Assembly (NCBI GenBank): GCA_020091685.1
Contig: CM034612.1
Span: 24,513,158 to 24,577,157, forward strand
DNA from: Lutjanus erythropterus
Taxonomy: Eukaryota; Chordata; Actinopteri; Lutjaniformes; Lutjanidae
Direction: 5' to 3'
DNA length: 64,000 nt
The translations under genes and the position numbers were made by a program. A model generated the notes under the pieces. The model saw nothing but the letters and a program-made list of their open reading frames with translations. It was not told where the DNA came from and did no database searches. Positions within the stretch are counted from its first letter, which is position 1. Every line of letters begins with the position of its first letter. Positions 12,201 through 27,200 of this stretch are shown here, piece after piece.

Positions 12201-15200
12201 AACCTTCTCTTTACTTTCTGGTTACTCAAGATAATCCATAGATCGTGTTGTGAGAAGCTTTATATAGGAACTATTTTCTTTATGCTGAACTACACCTGCC
12301 AACTTTATCACTGCGCAGATGGAAGCGTGCATCTACTCATGGATGAAAGGCTCATGCTTGTGAAGTGCAGGATGTAAACCTTGAGTAGATCACTGGCCAA
12401 ATATCAACCCAGCATAAGTAGGTTTTAAGTTTAAAATGCTTAGATGTCTTTGTTTGAAGGCACACCAACAATGTTGTCCCGCTGAAAGGGGTTCTAGGTC
12501 AGAAAACTCTTACAGGGGTTTATTTTGGTAGCAAATGACCCATTGTGTCATTAATGTTGGAGAGTTGTTGAGCAAGAAAGGTCCACAATCAGCATGTCAT
12601 CCTCTTTCCACTGCTTATCTTGGTTTGGGTTGCCTGGGCAGCAGTCTAAGCAAGACAGCCTACACATCCTTCACCCCAACCACAACCCCCAGCTTTTCCA
12701 AACGGACATCCAAGCCGGTGTCTTCAGTCTGTGTACAAATAATATGATTCGATACTTTCAAATAGCATGCGGTGCGTACACCAGAGCCCTGGGTTAGAGA
12801 TTCCAAGGCGTTGCCGAAGCAGATGGAATCCCTCCAACATGTTCTGGTTCAATCCCAGGGTCTCTTCCCATTCAGAATATAGACAATGCTTCCAGGCGGG
12901 AAAAGTGAAGCCAGTGTAGAAGCACCTTAACCCTGCATTTATTCTAATGTCCAGCAGGGGCCAACAGCACTGGTGGTAAAAAGAAGTCTGATTGTATGTA
13001 CACTTATGGCAAAATTACCCTAGTTCTGACTTGATTTATGACCTCAGTAAACAGTTTCTTAATGACTTTATGGTTTCAGTCAATAGTTTCAAGTCTTCCT
13101 CAATACAGTATGATGCTAATTTTGTAAATTATGGTCCTATTTAGAGTAAATAGACAAGAAATCAGGGTACATTTTGTGGACAAGTCATTTTCAGTGAGTT
13201 CGTCCAGTGCATGAAGCTCAGATCACTTTGTCAAATGAGGCAGTGCTGATCCAGTGTGGGTCAGGATTATGGTACAGTCATAGGTATGTTATGCTTGACA
13301 CACATAACCTTTTGGTTTCCCAAGGGGACAAGAACACTGGTCTCCACGTTGAAAAGCCATGGTTTGTTGGATCGATCCATCAACCCCAACCTCCACCACA
13401 CACAGACTTTCTTGGTCTCCTTTGGCACTTGCACTGCACACAAATTGAAAGTTCCATGCAGATTGCAGAGGCTGGACTGGGGATACCAAGGTGTTACCAA
13501 TCAAATGGAATTCCTTCAACATACTCTGATTCGATTCCAGGGTCTACTCCCTGGTCACATGCTACTTGGAGCTCCTTCAGATTGTTCCAAAACACATTTT
13601 GGCCATTTGCGCCTGTGGTCTCATTCTTTCAGTCATTACCCAGAGCTCATGATCATCAGGATGGAAGGGCCGATTGACTGGTAAATGGAGAGACTCAGAC
13701 TTTTAGCAGTGAAGACTCTGTTGGTCCAAAAAATACAACTTTGTACAAATGAGGATACCGGCAGCTGTACAACACTTTAAATTCATTACTCAAGTCACTT
13801 GACATAATTACTCTTTTGGTTTCCCATGGGACAAGAGCATTGGTCTCCTGAGTGATTGTCCCGTTTGTTTCACTGATCCATCAATCTGTATCCCAACCCT
13901 ACACAGACTTTCTTGCTCTTTATATTACGTCACCCTCAACAAGTTCTATTGGGACACATTATCTCTTCACAGAGCTGGGGATTCCAAGGTGTTGCCAAGG
14001 TAAATTGAATCCCTTCAGTGTGTTCTGGTTCGATCCTGGGGTCTCCTTCCATTCAGACTACCTAGGAAGGTGTCCAGGAGTCACCCTGGACACATGCTAT
14101 TCAGTTTTCCTTCAGAATACTCCAAGGCACATTTTGGCCATTATCTCATCCTTTCAGTCATTACCCAGAGCTCATGATCATCAGGATGGATTGGCTGATT
14201 GACAGGTAAATGGAGAGACTCAAACTTTTGGCAGTGGAAACTCTGTTGGTCCAAAAAAAAAAAAAAAATACAACTTGATTGAAATTTCTACAAATGTTAA
14301 TTTGTGGGAGACGAAGTCATCACGTCCTGGTTGGCAACCAACAGTTATCTCTGGAAATGGTTTGAAATACAGTAAACATGCTCTGAATATTCATGATGTT
14401 GTCATGGAGAGACGTAATTCCAGTGTTTCAAAATGAGTGTATTCAGTGAAGGGTGCAAAGTGTCTGCATGTGTCTGTGCCACTAGATAATACCTGTCTGG
14501 ATTGTTTCACCAGCTGCAGATATCCTGCTAACCCCACAATCCCTTCACTTTAGTCGAGTGTGTGTGTATGTGTGTGTTTTCTCACGCTTCCTCCTCTCGC
14601 CCTCCCTGGAATTGGCACCCTGGGCCAGATTATGCAGGAACAGAGCGGCAGAGACTGGCACGGACTTGAAAGAAACGTCGCACCTTTCACCCACAGCAAA
14701 GAAGCGAAAGCAGCTGTCGGGATGTTGCTCTGCTGTAAAACCATCAGACCAGAGCACAGCTATACGCCGTGGGTACGGGTTTAAGATGTGTGTGTGTGTT
14801 TGTGTGTGTGGGAAGCTGGATAAGTCATTCTGGGTTTAAAGACAAAGGGATTTAGAGGAGGAGGCTTTACTTCTTTTGTGTCTGTCCATCTCTGGAGGCT
14901 GCATATGAACAGGGCTGAAGAAAAGAGGTGAAAGGAGAGAGACAAAGGGATTTAGAGCAGATGAGCGCTCTCTGCTCGCTGAGAAGATAAACTGTGGAGA
15001 GAGAAGAGACAGTATGGTACAGAAGCCTACATGGATAAATAAGATTTATAGTTTCCTCATGATCAGAGGGAAATTGTTTCATAATCTTAACATTACATGC
15101 ATGTCTCCTTGAGATCATCATATTATGACATTGTGGAACACCATACAGTTCAAATCCAGCTGGGGCCCTTGATTCATGTCCTCCCTTTGTCTTTTTTCAG

Positions 15201-18200
15201 AGCGGGCATTAATCTTGTTTCTGTCACCAATTCTCTCTGAAAAATACCTAGAATTATATATAAGGTCTGTATATAAGTTTTCAATTGTTTTTCCACTGAG
15301 TTTCATGTCCACACTTGTCAAATTTCTTTGTTTTTCTTGCTGCAAGAGGAACCATCCACTGCAGTTTACAACAAACAGTTTTCTTGTGACAGCTGAGAAA
15401 ATGCTTCTGGCACAAGACAGTGAAAAGAAAATGAAAGAATTGACTAAGCACCAGCATTCCTCAAAGTAATTACAAAATGCAATGAAACTAAAATGAAAAC
15501 TGAACTGAAAGATATTTATATAAGAGGAGAACACAATCAAGGCGAAAAAATGCAATCACAACAAATGTTTGGTTATGTTGTGCTAATTCCGACTCTGCTT
15601 CATTTTGAAATAATGTTTGTAACAGCCTGTTATTTAAGATGATAACATCTGTAATTATGGCCAAAATAATATAAAGAGAATATCATCCAAGGATAACGCA
15701 TCAATGAAGAGTAAGGCCTGCACACATCTCAACATGTGATTAACACATCTGTTTACATTTGTGGTTTAAACTTGGTTTGAAATAGTAAAAATACATATAT
15801 GATATCAAAGTTTAGTTTGTCTTTAAGCATCCACAACAATCTGTATGAAAATAAATGTTCATAAGTATTAGAAAACCTGGTTCAAAAGCAGCTCATTTTG
15901 CTGTTTAGACCATTTTTCAAGAGTGTGTGGGAGTGTCAAGCTCATGTTTGATTGACAGCTCCCTCAGGAATCCCAACACAAAAGCTGCGTAATGTACTGC
16001 CATTGAAGTGCTGTCGATGCAGCCAGCAGACGTTTCATCTGGGAAGTCGTCCATAGAAATGGTTTGGAAAACGGCAGACACCTTCAAAGAACATTTGGCA
16101 AATGATTGGATGAACCATCTGTTTATCACGGCCAACTGCAACCAATCATATCAAATTCTTGTGGAAGCCAGTCAGGAGAAGACCAAAAACTCTCAAAAAA
16201 AATACTCAAAAAAATTATTTTAAGGACCAGTGCGTAGTGTAGTGCTTACAGATTGCAAACACTTCATCTCATGCTCCCCAGAATGTAGGGCAACCTACAA
16301 TGGCCACAAAACTAAAGGCCATATCCAGAGCTGGTGTTCGGTTTGTCCATTTTGGGCTACCATAAAACATGGCAGTGCAATGTTTAATGCCATTAAATCT
16401 CTGTAAATCTTAGACACTGGACCTTTGAAACATAGGCTCTTGCAGTCTGCTTGCTGTAAATCATGTCATCTGATTTTGAGGGGAATCTGAACCAATCCGC
16501 CCCAGTGGCATAAAGAAAATCTATAGAAACAACCAGTCTTCTTGCTGAAAGTGTAATTTGCTCACGTAGGCCCTATAGAAGCATCAGTATTAAATTGAGA
16601 CTGTTTCATAACCAGTTAAAAACTCCTTGAACTACATTTAAATTATGTTTTGTGAAGCACAACAGAAAAACAACCCATTAGCAACCCCTTTTTTACCAAC
16701 TAGCTTTGAAATTAGCTGACATCAGAGTACATGACATGTGGGTAATGAAGCCTTCAAAGTTCAAACAAATTCTTTCTTGCTGCCATTTGATGGAACCAAA
16801 CTTCCCAGATCCAACTTTAAAAAGTGAGAGTACAGTTGTTGTGTGATGAAATCCTCCGTTTCACTTTTTCTCCCTTCACCTCCTCTTACTTCTTCCTCTC
16901 TGATTTTTGCTCCCTGGGGGGTAGAACACACCATGCCGAGAGAAAAAGGGTAAAGTGCTCATGAAAGCAGAGAGAAACTTTGATGGCTCTGAGGGAAAGT
17001 CAGAGCAGTTTGTCATTATCTTGTCTGTGGTGCTATAATTATACCCCCACTTTTCTCTTTGAGATACACACACATACACACTCAGACACACACTGGTCTC
17101 TACACATGTAGTGCTACGTGCACGCATGCACACACATGCACAGATTATGTGTTTTACAGCACAAGTATACACACGTCGCACAAACAGTAAACACATATCA
17201 CTGCCTGCTATGTATTGTGCAGCTACAGAATTAGTGACACCTTTTCTTCTTCTTCTACTGTCCTGCTGTTCACAACACCACCTGTGTCTAACACTTTATA
17301 TGAAGGGGTGTACATAAGACTGTCATTACCATGTCATGACACCTAGTATGAACATGCAGGAGTGTTTATGAATACTAATGACTGCTGTCATTAAGTGTCA
17401 TTTGGTCAATTATGTCATTTTTCATGCAACATTGACATTGCTCGAAATGACTTTGTTATGACAGCTTGACATTAATCAAGCCAATAATGTCTTTGTTATA
17501 AAAACTTGACATTAACCTAAGCAGACTGTCTTTTTTATGGCAACTTGACATTAATCAAGACAAAATGTCTTTGTTATGCCAACTTGATTTTTATCAAACT
17601 TAAGGAAATTGTTCAGCTTTATGTTTTAAAATTACATTATTCTGTCATATGTGGTTGGTTTTGACATTGGCTGTCATGAGATCATTATAACCATGTCATG
17701 AATATTTTCCTTGACTTGAAGTTAAGTGGTACATTTTGGGCTTGTCGTTAAGACATTATTAAGTTTTATTACACTGTAAAGTGCTTTTGTAACTGTGTCA
17801 TGAATACTTTCCCTGGCTTCAAGTAAAGTGGTACCATTTGGACTTGTCATAAAGATGTCATTAAATGTTTATTAGGCCAGTTTGAGAGGAGTACAGTACC
17901 AAAGTGATTTAGCTTACAAAGTTAGATGATGTAGCCTACATATAGTAGTTAGCTAGTTTACTTTTTGCTAAAGTAGGCTAACTGCAGTCTGCTGTTATCT
18001 ATAGCTGGCATTAGCTAGTTTTAATTAGCTGACTCAGCCCCAGGGTGCCAGGAGCCAAACCTAGCAAGAAAACCACCTTGGTACCGTATTCCCTGATGTC
18101 AAGGTGGCCACCCACTAATGTCAAGTTGTCGTAACAAACACACGACAACAGTGTCAACTTTGCATTAAAAATGACATAACTGAGCAGATGCCAACAGTCG

Positions 18201-21200
18201 CAAGCCTTCATAAAGACTCCTTCATGTTCCTGGCAGGTGTCATGTCATGGTTGTGGCCAGGCTAACTTTCCCCTGGGAAGCAGCCATGTCTCTGAGCTCA
18301 GGTTACTGGTTTACTGTTGCCGTGGGACAGGGAGAGTCGGTCTTACCCAGGTGTCACATATCCTGGACATTTTACCTGAAGTGACCACAGCAGAGTTCAA
18401 TGAACTCTCTTTAGTCTGTGTTTACATGTTTATGTGCTTATAGTTCCACATGAGCTGCCAGCTGGAGGGCACGTGTTCCATTCATAGTATTTTTTTTCTA
18501 TCATGCATTGTGGTGCATGTTGTGGTGAAGCAGCTTGGTTGCAGGATGGTTTTCAAAATGTTATTAAAGGCATACTGGGGCATTCAAGGACACACCAGAA
18601 TAAAATTCATACAATCTCATAGGCAGAGTCCCTGTACCCAATTGCATCATTGCACAATGATAACCTAACATTGACACTAAAGATGATGAGGTTTCGTCAA
18701 ATTGATTTTCAAAGTGTACAGAAATTAAAGAATACCTCATGCAGTTTTCAACCTTGAGTTTATTTCCCCATGTTTTTGTGTCTTCTTCCTACTATCTATG
18801 CATGGCAACTCTTGTATGGTTAGGGGAAAAGTCATGGTTATAGAGCTCAACAGTGACTCAGCAGCTGCGGTTCTGGAAATGAATTTCCCGTTCATTCACT
18901 CCACTGATGTTTCAGGAAATCGAAAAGTATAAAGCCTGGGACCAAACCAGGCAACTCTGTGATGAATCATGACCACAGAAAAAAAACAAAAACAAAAAAA
19001 AAGAAAATGATGCCACTTCTTAAATGTAATTTCTGTTATGTTTTCGCAGGGTGGTAAACATTTCCATGGTAACAGCAAGCTCCTCCAATCAGAGATGTTG
19101 CTGTTACACTTTAGGATTGTTGGTATTTTAGTACTACTCTATGATATCGCTAATAAAACATATTTTTCTTTTAAAAAAGGTTGATATCCAACAGATTACT
19201 GGAGCATATACCATCATTTCACAATCTCATAGCTCTTTGTAAGTCTGCCTTGGATGGTTACTAAATTATGGCTAATATTCCAAATCCATTAATCAGCATG
19301 AATGGGATTTTCACTCGCTTTATGTCAAATAAACTATGATATAGTTATGATAAGATATGCTAATGTCATGCAGCCAAGGTTAGGGTTAGTATGGCTCTAT
19401 GACAGACCTGGGAAAATTGCAGCCTGCTGAAAGGTTTCATGTGGCCTGCAAGGCCATTACGAAAATTAAAAATCCAGCAAAGACAGTCAGTAGTATTTTG
19501 CTTATCATGAAATGGTTGTCAGACCTTTATTTTGAAAGGGGTCCGTGCTGTGTTCATCGGTAATGACAATGAACTGTATCTTTTATATTAAACTGTAACT
19601 TTATTCACTCAGTTCTAGTTTTTTTGCTGCTACGTTCCAACCTGTATGCAGCATACATGGTTCACTGTAAAACATCAAGTTTTGGACATTGCCAACAAAA
19701 TATTAGCCCACAGTTCATCACAGAGCAGTTCAGAGCGGGTGAACAGCAGTAGAAGTGCCCTATATAGGACACTGCTGTCCATTCCATCATTAGGGATTTG
19801 GCTATTATTAGGACCTTATATCATTTGCGTCTGGCCCACAGCAGACTAATCAATTTCTTATGTGCCCCCCTGATGAAAAATAATTGCCCACCCCTGCTCT
19901 ATGATGTTGCATCTGCAACATTGTTTTGATCCGTCCTCCACATGGCTTCATACCTCTCCAGTGTTTCAGAGGCCTGCCTGATTTTATTGACTTGCTCAGA
20001 TTTCCTTGATTTGCTCATTATTTCCTCGAATTTTGTGCTTCTACCATGTTGTTATGATCGAGAATCTGCAGAGGACATTTTATACTCAATCAAGCCTATT
20101 TCATTGGGCCGTGTTGAACCCGTATCAGCTCGTGCGCTGTTGCTCTAAGCTGTCCTCTGGCCTTTGAATATGAGCTAATATCAGTGTTATGCGACCATAT
20201 GGCCTCGACAGCACAAGACTATACTAGTTTTCATTGCAGCTATACATAAAGGAGGCACTAAGTGTGTGAATATCTGGGCCGTAGCTTTCATTCGAGCATT
20301 CGTCTCAGAGTTATATCCCTGTCAGGGTGAAAAAGACCATCATGAGGCACTAAAAACTCTCCATTAAAACCTCTGCCAGTGAAATTCTTACGATGGCTGT
20401 TAACAGCACCTTTAGGCGAGGTGAGGCCTCAGGGTTTCACTGCAACTTTTACAGACAACCATCCCTGAAGTGCTTAGAGTGAAATAATATCCAGCCTCCC
20501 GTCATATGTTTGGTGGGCAACACTGGCGCACTTATCTCTGACTTTTGCTCAAAGGTAAATAAAGGGATATTTGCATTAGATTGCATTATTATTATTATTA
20601 TTATTATTAGCATTAATTGCTGCTGAGAAACAATTAAAAACTACAAGAAGCCCCGCAGTAAATAGCATCACATTCTAACACGGTGCCACAAACTTCGCTA
20701 TATATTTGTTTTTCATTTTTTTATTTGCCTTTATTACCAAATCACATAAAAATACACGCATCAGTGTTGTAAAATGAAGTGCAGTGATTGGATAAGATTG
20801 CAGCAGATCTCCTGCACCTTGCACTTCGTTGTACAACTCTGTGTTGTAGAGTGATAAATAACCAGACTGTATCTTGCATGGTGTGTATGTCTGTGTGTGT
20901 TTGCGTGTTTGTCTGGCCCCGTTGGCCCCAGCAGGGAAGCCCAGCGCTTATAGCTCCTGGCATACACACTGTGTCCATTCACTGCCTCCCCGCAGCGCCA
21001 TTATATAACTGGCATCTGCAGAAAATCATGAATCAGTAGATTCACTGCTTTAAAGTTTCCTTTTTTTTGCTGCTTTTTGGAAAGTGTAGGGACGTGCAGA
21101 GGTTAGAGAAGCTGCATTATTGTTTTTTGGAATCCCAGCAACCTGTTGCGCCAGCTCTGTCTACAGTATGAAAGAAATAATTTGCATTGAAATTACATTA

Positions 21201-24200
21201 GTGACAAAATGAACTTTTATCACCATTTGTGTAACTATTTTGTTTATTTTTTATTCAGTTTTTATTCGGTATTCTTTCCCTTTACCCAGACTGATTTCTA
21301 TATTTCCCCAGAGACCAGATCAGTAATTTAAAAAGAAGTGATAGTATTTAATTAATATACAGGCTTTATTTATATCCAATATTGAAGTCAAGGAAGCAGG
21401 AGGATTTTTATTAATGTCTTCAAACAGGCATGTAAATTAAATTGTTACAGCTTATTTCCCTGCTACTCTCTGTCTGATCATGCCAGCTTAACTTCCAACT
21501 TGTTTCTGACTAATTGCTGCTGATCATTCCAGGTTAACTGAGAGTTAGTTTCTGTCTAACTTTTGTGGACCATGCCAGCTTAACTTCCAACTAGTTTCTG
21601 ACTAACTTCTGCTGAGTAGGCCACAGAATCGAAGTCAGATGTTGGCAGCTGAAATGGGAAACCCTCAGTTGGCTTACTGTGTTGATAACCACCATCATGT
21701 GATCACTTAGTGTGATTGTGGTTTCAATTTAGATGATTTGAGGTTAGTGAGCCAGATGACAAAAAGATATCTTGTCTATGTTGATCTTTCTTAAGGGAGA
21801 TATACCAGATATGTTTCCAAATGACTAAGAATTGCATTGAATGAAATGCAATTACATGTGATAACCTACATTTATGGCATGTATCAGAATAACTTATTAT
21901 CTGACACACTGAGTAAGAGCTAAAGTAGCCAGTGGTAACTTGTAGAACTGGATAGTGTGGGCTTTCTGAAAAAGTTGCTAAAAGAAGGATAGAAAACAGC
22001 CTGAAAGACAGCAAACACCTCCTTGATGCTGCTTCGGTGTTAAAACATGAACAAGTAACTTCCGGTTTAATTTCTGGTTTTCAGGGTTATGACGGTGGTT
22101 TGCTTCTTACCAGAATACACCACCATGGTAATTTAGGCTGCACACCTAACTTGCTCCGGAGCAGGTTATGTTTGAGATAACGAATAGGCTATAAAAGCAC
22201 CACCTACTGACCAATCAATTCTCTCGGCTTCACCATTTATAGACAAACCCAAGAAGCTCGGTGCGTGGTGTTGTGGAGATGGATCATGAGAGGTTCTCTT
22301 CACAGGCCAAGAGTGTTTCAGAGACCAGCAAAGACCTTTGGCTTTCCCTGATGATTTTCTGAGCAGGAGCAGCAGGAGTGTACTCCTGTGTGGGAGGGCC
22401 CCCTCCTGTCTTCTTCGGTTCATTTTTTTTTTTTTCTGTCAGCTACAAGCAATGTCAATGCTTGTTTTCTTTCAGGCTGTTTCCAACAGTGGTTGTAGGA
22501 GCAGAATACGGATGAAATTGACAGGAGTATGGTGAGATACATGGTGACAAAAATACAGGACATTGTTAAAAAAGATAGGATTTTCTTATTTTCTCTTTAT
22601 TTTGCTGTGTTCAGAACAGGGTGTGAGGTTGGGACTATAAAAAAAAATGTAGCAACCAGGTCACATCTCTGTCTTTCTCTGCTGGGAGCTGCAGCTGCTG
22701 CTGTGTGTTTGAGGTCTTCACAGGTCCTGTGAAATGTGTGGCCAAAAACCCAGAAATGTACCACCCAAAACCAAACCATTACAAGTATTTGAAAGCTGGG
22801 AACTTGTTTGCACGTGGGAGGTTGAGCCCTGCCATTAAAATGTCTAAATCCCCACAAAAGAAAAGGAGCAACCATTAGCAACCAGGTTAAGTAAGTTAAG
22901 TGTATGTTGCTAGCTCAGCGGTAGTTGTTGTTTTACATAGCGACAAGGATTTTGAAAAAGATGTCACACAGACAGCACAATGGGGAGAGAATGTCAGCCA
23001 ACGGCCAAGTGCAAAGTTAGCACAACCCATAAAGCCACATTAGCCACATTTATGGGAAATTTCCTCGAAATATGTGTTAACTTTGGCTATATTTTTGCAT
23101 GAAAATGTAAAGGAAGTCGATCATTCTGTAGTTTTTTCTAATGAGGTGTTACCTGTCAGACAAAAATGGATTGTGTTTTAGGCCTGTCATGGTGATGGAA
23201 TTTTCTCTGCGGTTATTAGGTTAGCTTAGGCCTGGGCGATAGCTGAAAAACCTATCACAATAGTGCCGTTCATATTGGTCCATACCGATAATTACTGATC
23301 ATGAAGGTCGTGATGGCGACATGTTTTGTTCTCCAAAGGGTGGAAGCAGCTGAGTGGATAAAATGAGAACGTGTCGCACTATTTTTGACCAAATACCTCA
23401 ACATGGTGACAATATTGTAGTGCTGACTATTAGTGCTCCAGAAAATATTAATCAGTGAGATTTTTTGGTAAATAATCATCAGTAATGTAGATATACTGAT
23501 TAAATGGGCAAAGTCAAATAATAGAACAGTTAGAAATTCTGAGAAGTTCAGAAAATTACTTCACTTTACTGTAATTCAGTCTTTAAAACCAGAAACAGAC
23601 AACACAGACAGACATATCACGATATAACGATATCCAAAAAGTATCACGATAACTTGTCTTATATCATGATACAGTATAATATCAATATATTGCCCAGCTC
23701 TAGGTTAACTCAACAGTGTGGTATGTGGTAGCACCATTCTTAAATTTATTCTTGCAAATTACCTTATTTGTGATAGCCTGAACAAAGTAGCTTAATTTGG
23801 TGCAGTAACACTAAGTGTAACATTATCTGTTATTCCTACAGTTTGACTTTTCACACGTAGCTATATCTTTACCTCCAGGGCACGTCTCTCTGTAAATACA
23901 GCAGCAACACACACACAACAGCAAAAGGATCACAAAGCAGAACCATCCTCCATTCAATAGCAAGGCTAACACAGTTTGCGTTGCAGCATAAACTTTAACA
24001 AAAAGCAACATAAGAAAAGTTACAAGCATGTGACCTACTCCTCTCATTATTTAGTTAGCTTCAAGTGAGGCTTAGTCTCTTGACTGTCCCTCAATATTAC
24101 AACATCTGTCCAACATTAGCTTAGCATGCTAACGCAGACAGGTTAACCTTCCAAGTTTGAAGTTGGGTCACATACAGCTGGGATTGATTAATAAATTATT

Positions 24201-27200
24201 TTGAAGCATTAATTAATTCATTTAACACTCATTGAAGTGTAAAATGAGATGTGCAGTTGCTTGCCATTCCCTTGTGATGCCATATAATATTTACTTTTTT
24301 TAATACAAAATGCTGCTGTCTTTTAATATTAGTTACTGCTTTGTCCTGTTTGTCTTTTTTATCCGAATGCTACACTAAATGAATATAAAGTCATAAAGTA
24401 ATTCAGTAATAATGGTTGTTTATAGCACTTGTTATTTCTTACAGTTTCCTTTATTTGCCATTGAGTTGCCTTGGATGAATACATTTACCCATGACCCCTC
24501 CCTTGGAGCTGCTCAGTAGACGTCTGTGGTTGTACTGAACATTTTCCAGGTATAAATGTGTGGAGCTGCATGAATATGAAGCAGGGCATCCCAGAAAAAG
24601 AGCATGTGTTCTCAGTCGTTTCCTCGGATAAATAAAGCTAAAGAAACATTTCCTCGGGTCTTTTCCGTGTCGCCATGGGTGCAGGTGGTCAGCGGCTGGC
24701 ATGTCACGGCCGGCGAGGGCCCGGCCGGTCGCCCTCTGCCAGTTCGACTTCTCATAAATGACATTATGGAAAGTTAATGTGACGCTGGCCTCAGTGGAAA
24801 GGATGAATCTGCCTCATAAACTGTCAGCATTGTTAAAGTTTTATAGAAGGGACTTTGCCTTGTTGCTTTTTACAGAGACTCAGGTGAAGCATTATGCACT
24901 TTAAAATCAGGTGTGTGTCTGAATGTGTGAGTGTGTGTACAGTTGTGGTACACTGGCAGCTTTATGCTCTATGAATGCCAGTCTGTAAGCAGAGAGGGTC
25001 AGAGAGACAGACTGCCTTTAGTGCTCAGTGTGTGTCAAAGAAAGAGAGGTGCTTTGATGAACGCTATTGATCTTTGTTTCGATGACTTAACAGTGAGTGA
25101 GAGGAGAGGGAAGCTGATGCACAAACAGAAGACGAGACGAGTGGACGGATCAGGTTTTAGGAGACAAAATGGAGAAATAGTTTAGCTGAAAACAAGCATG
25201 CCTCCAACCTTACACTCTTAGAAATAAGGAGTTCAGAAGAGCTGAGGCTTTACAAAGAACCCATCATTTGGTTAAATGACATTCAATCATTTTTGCCTCA
25301 TCTGTAGAATACAACATGGTTCTTCATGGAACCCTCACGTTTTGGTAAAACCCTAGCCAGAAGGCTATTTTAGATCCCCCTGTATGAGTTCTAGATGAAA
25401 CCCTTGGACTATAAAAAGTGTTATCAATAGAACTGCCATGATGGGCTGTAGATGAAACCCTTAGAATATAAAAGGGTTCTTTGAAGAACCCTTTAGAACC
25501 CTCTAGATGAAAGCACTGGAATAGAAAGCAAGTCCAGTTGCCTACAATAACCCTTAGCAAATACCATGACCTGGATGACTGAGAATCTTCACAGTGACAT
25601 TGGAATACAAAGATTATTAGCAGAACCCCTGGAGGGGTTGTAAACGAAACCCTCAGAATATAAAAGGCTACTTGTTAGAACCCTCTGGAAGGGTTCTAGA
25701 TGAAACCCTTGGTATATAATAGCATTATTGGTAGAACTCTCTGGGTGGATTGTAGATGACCCCTGTGGAATTTAAAAAGGTTCTTGATCTCCTGGGTGGG
25801 TTTTTGTTAGCCCCCACCCAGGGTCAAGTGGAATTTGCAAACTTGAGAAAGCAACAGCCCAGTTTGAAATCTCAAAACCTTCACAGCATTGATCAAAACA
25901 CACGACTAGTCGTACTAATGGCGAAATATAAGATATGTTCTGGTGTTCATGTGACAGGTCACCAAAGACAGTGTAACACCTGTTAAACTAGGCCAGATAA
26001 AGCCCTACCTGCAAAAGTTGGCCAGGGCACATACTTTGGGAATCACTGCCCTTTATGGTTCAATTTAGCACCTTTATTTCTAAGAGTGTACTAACATCAG
26101 ACTGAAGTGAGGAGATTTTTCTCTGCAGCACTTTGCTTTCACCTCCGTCACTCTGGACAGGAGGAGCATGAATTCGCCAATTCTCCAAGACAGTGATGTT
26201 TTTTCTGTGGCCTGTTTCCAGACACTTTCAAATCTTCCAGAGACAGACGAGTCTACATACCCGAGCAGCAGCACCAGAAAATAAACACGGCTGTGCAATT
26301 AATTGAGGAAAATATCTAAATAGCAGTATTGACTGCCGCAGTGTTTAAATTGCAATAGGAAGCAGGTTTTTCATTTCTTAGAGGAAAATATGTTTCAGGC
26401 ATCTTCCCCAAACAAAGTACTCTGATGCTCTGCAGAATCCCTGGGCTACAAATCACGATGCATTAGCATCTCATTTCCCCCCAACAGTATTTAAAACATA
26501 TTTCTCAAGTTCTAAGGAATAAATTATCAGCAGAAAGCTCTTTCCATATGTATGCTAATTCTAAGTGCAAATGTTACATTCTGAAGATAATTCTTAGTCT
26601 ATGAATAATTTCAACAGATTCTATATTGTGATTTCACCATGGCCAGATTAAAAAGTCAGAGGGCCCTTGGGGAAATATTTGTGGTTAGGCCCCTGCTGAC
26701 CTTCCATGCCCCCCTCACACCTCCTCAGAGTTTTCCTCTCCTTTTTTTCCTTTACATCCATACTATACTGTGTGTATCATTGAAGCCTAACAAATGCATT
26801 TAAAGCATTTCATAAAATATTTGTAACTGCTACTTTATGAACCTAGAACCTTTATTGCAGATTTGCTATTTATACTTCCAGTAGCAAGCAGTTTTTTCAG
26901 TTAAGTAATGGGGGAGCACGACCAAGCACTTCACTGCTATATATTATTTTCCCTTAAAGGGAAAACAAGACTAAGTGGGTGTTCAAACTGAACACAGCAG
27001 GGGTCTGCACAGTGGGGGCCATGTTGTTTCAGGCAACAGCGAGACATGATATTTGATACAGGAAGTCCTGCTGGAGTAACAGTTTAATGAAGGCTTATCA
27101 GACACCAAAATACTGGACAGACAGAATTTTACCTTTTTTTTACAGCAACAAATGTTTAATCTTTTAATGCAACAACTCCCACACAAACCCACATGAGCAT

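Noticed and set aside
13207-13684. Two overlapping + strand frames of 142 and 156 codons
   Set aside because: They fall in dispersed-repeat and antisense LINE sequence; the meaningful (broken) frame is on the minus strand.
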